Numbered from the stretch's first letter, positions 1 to 5,774 are shown. The stretch: 5,774 nt of DNA from Burkholderiales bacterium (GCA_005788065.1 SXZD01000223.1:1-5774); one strand, 5' to 3'. Notes: generated by a model not told the origin, from the sequence alone. A program made the numbers and translations.

Positions 1-147
1 GGATGCGCCGATGATGGCCAGGCTCTCCCCGGCGTGAATGGACAGATCCAGACCATTGAGGATGAGCGGGCTGTCCGGTTCGGAGTCGTAGCGCTTGCTG
101 AGGTTTTCGCAGCGCAGGATGGGGGCAGCACCTTTGATTTCACTCAT
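1..147 (-). CDS. lolD: LolD, lipoprotein-releasing ABC transporter ATPase (N-terminal 49 codons, cut by window edge)
   Basis: This is the ATP-binding subunit of the LolCDE-type complex, which sits on the cytoplasmic face of the inner membrane and powers release of outer-membrane lipoproteins to LolA. Only the first 49 residues are visible, starting MSEIKGAAPILRCENLSKRY. The pattern is that of an ABC ATPase: a first strand (ILRCENLSKRY), an aromatic A-loop residue (Tyr20), the strand ILNGLDLSIHAGESLAIIG, and then GAS. The last three residues are the start of a Walker A loop (expected GASGSGKST), which runs off the edge. The ATG at 147-145 overlaps the 3' end of lolC by 8 nt, so the two are probably translationally coupled in one operon. 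The N-terminal strands alone could belong to a related MacB/FtsE-type ATPase. The lolC partner upstream makes LolD by far the best call. Confidence 0.9.
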   Translation of the reverse strand, partial: MSEIKGAAPILRCENLSKRYDSEPDSPLILNGLDLSIHAGESLAIIGAS

Positions 148-1393
148 AGCGCAGTGCCTCTGCAGGCTGCGTGCGCGCGGCGCGCCAGCTGGGGTAGAGG
201 GTGGCCAGAACGCTCATGACCAAGGCGACGATGGAAATGGTGGTGATGTCGCCAATGCGCGGGTCTGAGGGTAGCTGGCTGATGAAGTAGATGTCTTTGG
301 GCAGGAACTGTATGCCCAGAGCCGCTTCGATGGCGGGTACCACCACGTCGAGGTTGGCTGCCAATAACCAGCCGCCGCCGACACCCAGAGCCGTGCCTAT
401 CCAGCCCACCAGCGCGCCCTGCACGATGAAAATGCGTTGGATGGTGGCCGGCGTGGCGCCCAGTGTGCGCAGGATGGCAATGTCGCTGCGTTTATCCTTG
501 ACCGTCATCACCAGCATGGACACCAGATTGAAAGCCGCTACAGCGATGATGAGTGTCAGGATGAGGAACATCATGCGTTTTTCGGTCTGAACGGCGGCAA
601 ACCAGGTGCGGTTCTGCTGCGACCAGTCGCGAACCCAGTAAGACGGCGGCAACATGAGGGCCATTTGCCGGGCGACCACCGGTGCCTGGTTCATGTCGGT
701 GATTTTGATGCGGATACCGTTGGCCCCTGCGGTTCTGAACAGCTTGGATGCGTCATCCAGATGCATGAGGGCCAGCGTGCTGTCGTATTCGTAATGCCCG
801 CTGTCAAAGATGGCAACGACCGTGAACGCTTTCATGCGGGGCAGCAGGCCGGCAGGGGTTACCTGACCGGAGGGCGCGATGACGGTGATGCGGTCACCCA
901 CCCGCAACTGGAAGGCGCGCGCCAGTTCAGCCCCCAGCGCGATGCCAAACTCACCCGGTTTGAGCGAAGTGAGTTGCCCGGCGCGGAAATTACGGAATTC
1001 GGATACCGATGGTTCAAGCGCAGGGTCAATGCCACGCACCAGGATGCCACGCACACTTTCGTCCATGGCCAGCATGGCCTGTGCGCCGACAAACGGTGCC
1101 ACGGCAACCGTCGCGGAGTGGCGCATGAGCTTTTCCATGTCGCCCTGCAGGTTGGGAAACCCGTTGTCGGGTGCCTGTACCTCGATGTGGGAGATGACGC
1201 TCAACATGCGGTCGCGCACGTCACGCTGAAAGCCGTTCATGACCGAGAGCACCACAATGAGCGCGGCTACCCCCAGCCCGATACCCGCCATGGACAGGCC
1301 GGAGATGAAGGAGATGAAGCGGTCGCGCCGGGATGTGGCGGCGCCACGTACGTAGCGCAGCGCAATTTCGAGTATGAGGGCGGACTGGGACAA
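140..1393 (-). CDS. lolC: LolC/LolE-family lipoprotein-releasing permease
   Basis: This is the inner-membrane subunit that pulls lipoproteins out of the membrane when its partner LolD hydrolyses ATP. At 417 residues it has the usual family length and layout. The cytoplasmic N-terminus carries ALRYVRG (11-17). Membrane segment 1 is at about 27-50 and ends in LSVMNGFQRDVRDRMLS, a strong LolC/E signature. A large periplasmic domain spans about 52-270. Three further membrane segments lie at about 273-296, 319-345 and 384-404. The FtsX-like motif VKDKRSDIAILRTLGA is at 298-313, and the C-terminus reads YPSWRAARTQPAEALRYE (400-417). The start is a TTG (1393-1391). An in-frame TAA lies 12 codons upstream with no ATG or GTG between, and MSQSALILEIALRY aligns naturally with LolC N-termini. 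No clear Shine-Dalgarno precedes it. Its stop overlaps the lolD start. Only one permease gene is seen, so it could equally be named lolE or lolF; the symbol follows common usage. Confidence 0.93.
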   Translation of the reverse strand: MSQSALILEIALRYVRGAATSRRDRFISFISGLSMAGIGLGVAALIVVLSVMNGFQRDVRDRMLSVISHIEVQAPDNGFPNLQGDMEKLMRHSATVAVAPFVGAQAMLAMDESVRGILVRGIDPALEPSVSEFRNFRAGQLTSLKPGEFGIALGAELARAFQLRVGDRITVIAPSGQVTPAGLLPRMKAFTVVAIFDSGHYEYDSTLALMHLDDASKLFRTAGANGIRIKITDMNQAPVVARQMALMLPPSYWVRDWSQQNRTWFAAVQTEKRMMFLILTLIIAVAAFNLVSMLVMTVKDKRSDIAILRTLGATPATIQRIFIVQGALVGWIGTALGVGGGWLLAANLDVVVPAIEAALGIQFLPKDIYFISQLPSDPRIGDITTISIVALVMSVLATLYPSWRAARTQPAEALRYE

Positions 1394-1453
1394 TCGAGCG
1401 GCCGGGTGATTGGATTGTGGTGAAGTTTAACATCGGTGGGTATGCAAACCGGG

Positions 1454-1481
1454 TCGATACGTTCCGGTGCTCAGGTAATAT
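1454..1481 (+). promoter_or_regulatory. Possible promoter for the rpfE-recJ unit in the divergent spacer
   Basis: The 118-bp spacer between the divergent lolC and rpfE-like genes must hold promoters for both directions. The best plus-strand candidate is TAATAT (1476-1481, 4 of 6 to the -10 consensus) with TCGATA (1454-1459, 4 of 6 to the -35) 16 bp upstream. Transcription would then begin near 1488, giving a leader of about 24 nt. I could not pick a convincing minus-strand promoter for lolC. The call rests on weak consensus matches only. Confidence 0.25.
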
Positions 1482-1511
1482 GTGGTTTGAAGTGTTCTGT
1501 ATGCCCTGCCC

Positions 1512-2849
1512 GTGTCCGAAAATTCCCGAATTTCCATTGTTGTGCCCGACAGCCTTATTGCAGTGGCGGCGGGCAAAGGTCTGTCTGCGCAAGAGCGGAG
1601 CCGCTTTGCTCCGTCTGCGGCCATGGCCCGCCTGATGGCGCGCGGTCAGTGGGACGCATTGCAGGTTTGCGAAGGCGATCCGCTAGAGCAGTGGCTGGCC
1701 AGCATCACCGGGGTGTCGATGGGACCCCCACCCGCATGGGCCATGGCGGGGGCTGGCGACGTACGGGCGTTCAGCCGCTGGTTCGTGAGCCCTGTTCATG
1801 TGGGTATCGGACGTGAGGGTGTCAGCCTCATGCCACCCGATGAACTGGGTTTGTCGGACGAGCATGCGGTGGCACTCAATGAATTGCTATGTGGCGTGGT
1901 GGCCGAGCATGGGTGGACGCCGGTGGGCACATCCGCGGATCAGTCGGCAAACGGTAGGCATTCGGCGGCTCTATCGGGTACTGCTGCAGAGCCAATCGAT
2001 GGCGGCCATCGAGCTCGGCGTTCCCAAGGCAGTTCCCAAGCCGGTCCTCAATGGGGCTGTGTGTTGCAGACGGATGCTCCATTACCCCGCAGTTTGCCCT
2101 CGCCATGGGCGTTGGCGAGCCAGCGCTTTACCGATCTGCTGCCCGGCGGGGCTGATATGGCCGAATGGCGGCGCATGTGGATGGACGTGCAGATGGCCCT
2201 GCATTCGCACCCGGTCAATGCTCAGCGGCAGGCGCAGGGCTTGCCTGCGATCAACGCATTCTGGTGGTGGGGTGGTGGTGAGCCGCTCGATAGGGCTGCA
2301 GTGCGCCAGGTTTGCCTGCGGGTTCACGATCTGGCGCAGATGGGCCATGGTAACTCCGCTCATGCGGCACCGGCACCGGTTTTGGCTGCATCGCCTCATC
2401 GCTGCTCTGCATGGTTGAGGTCTTTGCTGGTTTCACCAGACCGGGCGGGGCAAGGGGTGGAGGCGAAGACTGCGGCCCCGGACAATTCGCTGTCGGATCA
2501 GTTGCTTGATCCTGTTGCCGTCCACCTTGTTGAAAACGCCAACGCGGGCATGTGGTTTGGCGCGGGTTCCCAGCACCCGGCCGTTGTGGCGCTGGACCAG
2601 ACACTGATGGCGCCATTGGCGCAGGCTGCAGCGCCGCACGAACTGGTCCTGCTGGGGCAGTCGGGCTGGCGCCGTGTGGCTTCATCGGCCGGCTTGCGGC
2701 TGGCTTTCTGGAAAAACCGGCCCGATATCGATTACTTGCTGGAACCTGTTGACGGCTTGCTGGACGAAGCCGACCTGGCCCGGGCATGGCAGGATTCTGC
2801 GCGCCGGGCTGTGCCCGATGAGGGTGAATTCCACCCAGACCGTTTCTGA
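1512..2849 (+). CDS. RpfE-type regulatory / phosphoglycerate-mutase-like protein (COG4255-like), unusually long
   Basis: This resembles the poorly characterised RpfE family, named after the gene beside recJ and prfB in the Xanthomonas rpf (pathogenicity-factor) cluster. The family is often annotated as cofactor-independent phosphoglycerate-mutase-like; its biochemical role is not settled, so no reaction is assigned. The best evidence is the conserved core at residues 219-256. It contains WRRMWMDVQMALHSHPVN, then GLPAINAFWWWGGG. An opening strand ISIVVPDSL (7-15) and a C-terminal part with LDQTLMAPLAQA and LRLAFWKNRPDIDYLL (361-410) also fit. I see no signal peptide or membrane segment, so it is probably cytosolic. 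The GTG at 1512 is chosen because an in-frame TGA lies at 1488-1490 and no ATG falls between; no clear ribosome site precedes it. At 445 residues it seems longer than typical members. The extra length lies in low-complexity stretches at about 138-180 and 278-330. The first of these looks like coding sequence in another frame (see findings). recJ follows after 9 bp. Confidence 0.72.
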   Translation: MSENSRISIVVPDSLIAVAAGKGLSAQERSRFAPSAAMARLMARGQWDALQVCEGDPLEQWLASITGVSMGPPPAWAMAGAGDVRAFSRWFVSPVHVGIGREGVSLMPPDELGLSDEHAVALNELLCGVVAEHGWTPVGTSADQSANGRHSAALSGTAAEPIDGGHRARRSQGSSQAGPQWGCVLQTDAPLPRSLPSPWALASQRFTDLLPGGADMAEWRRMWMDVQMALHSHPVNAQRQAQGLPAINAFWWWGGGEPLDRAAVRQVCLRVHDLAQMGHGNSAHAAPAPVLAASPHRCSAWLRSLLVSPDRAGQGVEAKTAAPDNSLSDQLLDPVAVHLVENANAGMWFGAGSQHPAVVALDQTLMAPLAQAAAPHELVLLGQSGWRRVASSAGLRLAFWKNRPDIDYLLEPVDGLLDEADLARAWQDSARRAVPDEGEFHPDRF

Positions 2850-2858
2850 GACATTTGC

Positions 2859-4589
2859 ATGACTGAAATCCGTATCCGCAAAAAAGACCCTGGCAGCATT
2901 GCCGCACTGGAGCAGCAGGGCATGCACCCCCTGTTGGCAGAGCTTTTTGCCGCACGGGGCATCAAAGCGCAACAGGCTGAACAGGTGGTCAGTGGCGGTT
3001 TGACCAAGTTGCTGCCACCGGCCGACATGAAGGGCATTGATGACGCGGCCATGATCCTGGCCGATGCATTGGAGACGGGGTCGCGCATTATTGTGGTGGG
3101 CGACTACGACTGCGACGGTGCCACTGCAACGGCCGTGGCTGTGCGCGGTATGCGCATGCTGCTGCAGGCTTTGGGCGCAACGGTCGAGCAGGCAGCCTGG
3201 CATATCGACTTCATTGTGCCGGACCGTTTTGTACATGGTTACGGTTTGTCGCCCGCCATTGTGGAACTGGCCGCAGAAAAAGAACCCGACCTGCTGGTGA
3301 CGGTGGACAACGGCATCTCCAGCGTCAGCGGTGTGGCTCATGCCAACGACATGGGTATCGGTGTGCTGGTGACGGATCACCACCTGCCCGGCGACGAATT
3401 GCCGGATGCACTGGCCATCGTCAATCCCAATCAGCCCGGTTGCGAATTTGCCAGCAAGAGCATTGCCGGTGTGGGCGTCATGTTCTATGTGCTGATGGCT
3501 GTGCGCGCCGAGTTACGCGAACGGGGAGCGTTTGATGCCAAGTCGCAGCCCCGTTTGGACGGTTTGCTGGACCTGGTGGCCTTGGGCACGGTGGCCGATG
3601 TGGTGAAGTTGGACGACAACAACCGCATTCTGGTGGCCGAGGGCCTCAAGCGCATGCGGGCAGGGCAGTTCCAGCCCGGCATTGCAGCCCTGTTTGATGT
3701 GGCCGGACGTGCTGCGCGGCAGGCCACCACCATGGATCTCGGGTTTGCCGTGGGGCCGCGCCTGAATGCAGCCGGGCGATTGGCCGACATGGCCTTGGGT
3801 ATCAAGACGCTTTTGTGCGACGACCCCGGGCAGGCGCTTGAGATGGCGCGCACACTTGACCAGATGAACCGCGAGCGCCAGAAAATTGAAACCGGCATGA
3901 AGGAGTCGGCGCTGAGCGAGTTGGATAATTTCGACCCGCAGGACGCCAGCACGCTGGTGGTGAACCGGCCGGACTGGCATCAGGGTGTGGTGGGCTTGCT
4001 GGCGTCCCGCCTGAAAGATCGTTATTACCGCCCCACCATTGCATTCGCTCCGGGAGGTGAGGGTGAGTGGAAGGGCTCGGGTCGTTCCATACCCGGTATC
4101 CATTTGCGTGATGTGCTGGACTTGGTGGTCAAGCGTCTGCCCGAGGGGGCAGTGCCCAAGTTCGGCGGCCATGCCATGGCGGCGGGTCTGACCGTACGGG
4201 CCGATGCGCTGGAGGACTTCAAACGCATGTTCGAGGCGGTGGTGCGCGAGCAGGCCGACGACAGTCTGTTTGCAAGGTATCTGGAAACTGACGGCTCGCT
4301 GCCCACCGGCTACTGCAATGCTGGCGTGGCCGATTTGCTGGCCTCCGAGGTGTGGGGGCAGGGCTTCCCGCCGCCGGTGTTTGTGGATGAATTCGAAGTG
4401 CTGGGCCAGCGTGTGCTCAAGGAAGCCCACAGCAAGCTGCAATTGCGGCGCGACGGGCAGAATTTTGTAGCCCTGCGGTGGAACAGCACAGAGCCCCTGC
4501 CGGCGCGCGTGCGGGCGGCTTACCGGCTTGAACGCGACACGTTTACGGGTGGCGCTGCCATTCAGTTGATTGTGGAGCAGGTGGGTTGA
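2859..4589 (+). CDS. recJ: RecJ single-strand-specific 5'-3' DNA exonuclease
   Basis: RecJ degrades single-stranded DNA from 5' ends in the RecF recombination pathway, base-excision repair and mismatch repair, using Mn2+/Mg2+ in a DHH-family active site. At 576 residues it is full length. The metal-binding motifs are intact: GDYDCDG (81-87), TVDNGIS (148-154), TDHHLP with the name-giving DHH (172-177), and GTVADVV (243-249, containing Asp247). GPRLNAAGR (299-307) follows. The DHHA1 domain shows GSGRSIPG (407-413 region) and GGHAMAAG (436-443). The C-terminal OB-like domain includes LKEAHSKLQLRRDG (520-533) and ends IQLIVEQVG. Motif order and spacing are normal except for a few extra residues (about 110-118, EQAAWHIDF) before IVPDRF. 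The ATG at 2859 lies 9 bp after the rpfE-like stop. A weak TGAG stretch (2847-2850), partly within the preceding stop codon, is the only ribosome-site candidate. Both genes probably share a transcript. Confidence 0.97.
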   Translation: MTEIRIRKKDPGSIAALEQQGMHPLLAELFAARGIKAQQAEQVVSGGLTKLLPPADMKGIDDAAMILADALETGSRIIVVGDYDCDGATATAVAVRGMRMLLQALGATVEQAAWHIDFIVPDRFVHGYGLSPAIVELAAEKEPDLLVTVDNGISSVSGVAHANDMGIGVLVTDHHLPGDELPDALAIVNPNQPGCEFASKSIAGVGVMFYVLMAVRAELRERGAFDAKSQPRLDGLLDLVALGTVADVVKLDDNNRILVAEGLKRMRAGQFQPGIAALFDVAGRAARQATTMDLGFAVGPRLNAAGRLADMALGIKTLLCDDPGQALEMARTLDQMNRERQKIETGMKESALSELDNFDPQDASTLVVNRPDWHQGVVGLLASRLKDRYYRPTIAFAPGGEGEWKGSGRSIPGIHLRDVLDLVVKRLPEGAVPKFGGHAMAAGLTVRADALEDFKRMFEAVVREQADDSLFARYLETDGSLPTGYCNAGVADLLASEVWGQGFPPPVFVDEFEVLGQRVLKEAHSKLQLRRDGQNFVALRWNSTEPLPARVRAAYRLERDTFTGGAAIQLIVEQVG

Positions 4590-4615
4590 GGTTCGGCTTG
4601 GTCTGCCACGTTTTC

Positions 4616-4633
4616 TGAGGCCCCGGAGCCTCA
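4616..4633. terminator. Hairpin between the convergent recJ and DUF29 genes, possible weak terminator
   Basis: A perfect 6-bp inverted repeat, TGAGGC (4616-4621) and GCCTCA (4628-4633), encloses the 6-nt loop CCCGGA. It lies in the 41-bp gap between the converging stop codons and reaches into the last codon of the DUF29 gene, whose TGA (4633-4631) forms the end of the stem. A T-run (TTTT, 4611-4614) sits on the plus-strand 5' side, so neither strand has the U-tract downstream that a classic intrinsic terminator needs. The position is suggestive, but the structure is short. Confidence 0.25.
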
Positions 4634-5062
4634 AGCCCCCGGCCACCAGTCTTCTTTGAGCGCCTGCGTTTCCAGCGACCATGGGCATGCGTCGGGAAAT
4701 GTCTCGATACCGGTTTCGGTCATGGCAGCTGCCACGGCGTTGGACCACACCATGTCCACCCACAAAGGCTCGGTCAGCTTGGGCTTGAGGCTGGGCGATT
4801 CGAGCAGGGCATAGGCAATCTCTTTGCGCTGCGCCCTGATGGTGGCCTGCCAACTGCTGCCCCGGCGCTGGGCTTGCATGTCCCATTTGAGCAGATGGGC
4901 CAGAAGTACAGCCATGCGGCTGGCCAGTTCACGCTGTTCGCTTTTGCCCACGTCCTCAATCTCATCGGCGATGCCCTGTGCGTCGATGTCGTCGAATCGA
5001 CGTTCGCGCAGCAGTCTGGCTTGTTCAGAAGCCCAGGCATTCAGATCGGTGGTTTTGAGCAT
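4631..5062 (-). CDS. DUF29 domain-containing protein
   Basis: This is a member of the DUF29 family, small proteins of unknown function that are frequent in cyanobacteria and scattered in proteobacteria. No role is assigned. The 143-residue product spans the whole domain: LNAWASEQARLLRERRFDDI (7-26), then IADEIEDVGKSEQRELASRM (31-50), HLLKW (56-60), RRGSSWQATIRAQRKEI (66-82), SLKPKL (91-96) and ETFPDACPW (120-128). It appears helical and soluble, with no signal peptide. The ATG at 5062-5060 is chosen because DUF29 proteins usually begin a few residues before the Trp-Ala motif (here MLKTTDLNAWA). The frame stays open upstream, with possible starts at ATG 5131, ATG 5125, ATG 5176 and TTG 5188. 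None has a clear ribosome site, so up to 42 extra residues are possible. The gene is convergent with recJ and divergent from prfB, so it has its own transcription. It may be a lineage-specific insertion into the recJ-prfB neighbourhood. Confidence 0.88.
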   Translation of the reverse strand: MLKTTDLNAWASEQARLLRERRFDDIDAQGIADEIEDVGKSEQRELASRMAVLLAHLLKWDMQAQRRGSSWQATIRAQRKEIAYALLESPSLKPKLTEPLWVDMVWSNAVAAAMTETGIETFPDACPWSLETQALKEDWWPGA

Positions 5063-5232
5063 GTCGCAAAGCCCGGCAGGCGTTAGGGCCGCTTCGGGAA
5101 ACGGGTGATGTAAGGAAATTAGCATGTGCATGGTCAAACCACAATCTGCAACTGGGGTATGCAGTTGAGTAACCATGGCAGTGTGCAAAGTTCCATTCCC
5201 GAGGGAAGCGCGCTGGCTATCGACCCCCGTGC

Positions 5233-5258
5233 CGGGTTAAAATAACGGGTTCTAAATC
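5233..5258 (+). promoter_or_regulatory. Possible prfB promoter region with a 13-bp imperfect direct repeat
   Basis: The spacer between the divergent DUF29 and prfB starts contains TAAAAT (5238-5243), which matches 5 of 6 positions of the -10 consensus and lies about 36 bp before the prfB ATG. No good -35 box stands at the right distance; the nearest, CTGGCT (5213-5218), matches 3 of 6 with a 19-bp spacer. The same stretch holds an imperfect tandem repeat, CGGGTTAAAATAA then CGGGTTCTAAATC, with CGGGTT at 5233-5238 and 5246-5251. This is an AT-rich island in a GC-rich window, consistent with a promoter, but it is unproven. Confidence 0.3.
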
Positions 5259-5278
5259 AATTGATGTCGAGCATTTCT

Positions 5279-5774
5279 ATGGAAGCTGAACGCCTTAACG
5301 CCCTGCAAAACCTCATGTCGGATCTGGCCGCCCGTTCGGCCGATCTACGGGGGTATCTTTGACTACGACCAGAAGGCCGAACGTCTGACGGTTGTCAATG
5401 CAGAGGTGGAGTCGCCCGACGTCTGGAACGACCCCAAGCGCGCCCAGGAGCTGGGCAAAGAAAAAAAGTCGCTGGAAGATGTGGTCATGAGCATCGACAG
5501 CATCAATGCCAGTCTGTCGGACGCGCGCGAGCTGTTTGAAATGGCCGCTGCCGAAAATGACGACGATACCCTCATCGCCATTGAAGCCGATGTGGCCACC
5601 TGCCGCGAGCAGGTTGAGAAACTTGAATTTCGCCGCATGTTCAACAATCCGGCCGACCCCATGAATGCATTCCTCGACATTCAGGCCGGTGCCGGTGGAA
5701 CCGAAGCGCAGGACTGGGCGTCCATGTTGATGCGCCAATACCTTAAATACGCGGAACGCAAAGGCTTCAAGGCC
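5279..5774 (+). CDS. prfB: Peptide chain release factor 2 (RF2), N-terminal part, expressed by programmed +1 frameshift; 3' end beyond window
   Basis: RF2 recognises UAA and UGA stop codons in the ribosomal A site and triggers release of the finished protein. The zero frame starts at ATG 5279 (MEAERLNALQ), the usual start of betaproteobacterial RF2, and reaches an in-frame TGA at 5360-5362 after 27 codons (ending RGYL). Skipping T5360 continues the protein in the +1 frame from GAC at 5361: DYDQKAERLTVVNAEVESP. It then stays open for 138 codons to the window end, giving 165 residues. Visible RF2 features are PDVWNDPKRAQELGKEKKSL (46-65), LEFRRMF (115-121) and DIQAGAGGTEAQDWASML (133-150). The stop-recognition SPF and catalytic GGQ motifs lie beyond the edge. 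An in-frame ATG at 5264 would add MSSIS, but family N-termini favour 5279. A weak GAG (5269-5271) is the only ribosome-site candidate. The TGA is not a disabling mutation: it is the conserved recoding site. Confidence 0.96.
5348..5363 (+). promoter_or_regulatory. prfB programmed +1 frameshift site (autoregulatory recoding signal)
   Basis: The sequence CGGGGGTATCTTTGAC has every known part of the bacterial RF2 recoding signal. The G-run (5349-5353) acts as an internal Shine-Dalgarno three bases before the slip codon. CTT (5357-5359) is the slippery codon, where tRNA-Leu shifts to TTT. TGA (5360-5362) is followed by C, a weak termination context. It differs from the E. coli site only in the first base (C instead of A in AGGGGG). 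When RF2 is scarce, the ribosome pauses at UGA and shifts +1, making more RF2; when RF2 is plentiful, it terminates after 27 residues. Confidence 0.96.

Noticed and set aside
437..1423. 328-codon plus-strand open frame opposite lolC
   Set aside because: It lies antisense to a clearly conserved permease. Its product is His/Gly/Arg/Asp-rich with no recognisable domain. Long antisense frames are expected in GC-rich genes.
1436..1816. Plus-strand 126-codon frame starting in the divergent spacer
   Set aside because: It overlaps the rpfE-like start in another frame, is Arg/Gly/Cys-rich and has no domain. ISIVVPDSL in the chosen frame is family-like.
2251..2955. 234-codon minus-strand open frame opposite the rpfE-like gene
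   Set aside because: It is Pro/Ala/Arg-rich, has no domain, and runs antisense across the rpfE-recJ junction.
2682..3383. 233-codon minus-strand open frame opposite the start of recJ
   Set aside because: It is antisense to conserved RecJ motifs and has no recognisable similarity of its own.
3513..4886. 457-codon minus-strand open frame across recJ into the DUF29 gene
   Set aside because: It is opposite intact recJ and overlaps DUF29 in another frame. The His/Gln/Arg-rich composition is typical of an antisense shadow.
5236..5246. Small palindrome GTTAAAATAAC upstream of prfB as an operator
   Set aside because: It has only 4-bp arms around a 3-bp AT centre, which is easily expected by chance in an AT-rich patch.
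5360..5362. TGA in prfB as a nonsense mutation or sequencing error making a pseudogene
   Set aside because: All elements of the known RF2 recoding signal are present, and homology resumes exactly one base later.
5313..5738. 141-codon minus-strand open frame opposite prfB
   Set aside because: RF2 homology on the plus strand, together with the frameshift site, fully explains this region.

Overview
The window is ordinary, densely packed chromosome from a GC-rich proteobacterium. The protein sequences look betaproteobacterial, most likely Burkholderiales and perhaps near Alcaligenaceae. That placement is inferred from RF2 beginning MEAERLN, from the LolC sequence style and from the gene order; no rRNA or other taxonomic marker is present. 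I see no mobile elements, CRISPR arrays, tRNAs or rRNAs.

Layout from left to right: (1) On the minus strand, lolC (140-1393) is followed by the first 49 codons of lolD (147 down to 1, cut by the window edge). They overlap by 8 nt and form the lipoprotein-release ABC transporter operon. (2) A 118-bp divergent spacer (1394-1511). (3) On the plus strand, an RpfE-type protein gene (1512-2849, GTG start) is followed 9 bp later by recJ (2859-4589), probably as one transcript. (4) On the minus strand, convergent to recJ, a small DUF29-family gene (4631-5062). (5) On the plus strand, the start of prfB (5279 to the window end), encoding peptide release factor 2 with the classic in-frame UGA and programmed +1 frameshift site.

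How the genes relate: LolC and LolD belong to the inner-membrane machine that extracts outer-membrane lipoproteins and passes them to LolA. RecJ is the 5'-3' single-strand exonuclease of recombination and mismatch repair. PrfB terminates translation at UGA and UAA and autoregulates through its frameshift. The rpfE-recJ-prfB neighbourhood recalls the left part of the Xanthomonas rpf cluster. Here the DUF29 gene sits, inverted, between recJ and prfB.

The strongest unusual signal is the prfB recoding site, which is real but well known. The most open question is a stretch of about 130 nt inside the rpfE-like gene, where another frame looks more like coding sequence than the annotated one. I found no convincing previously undescribed system.
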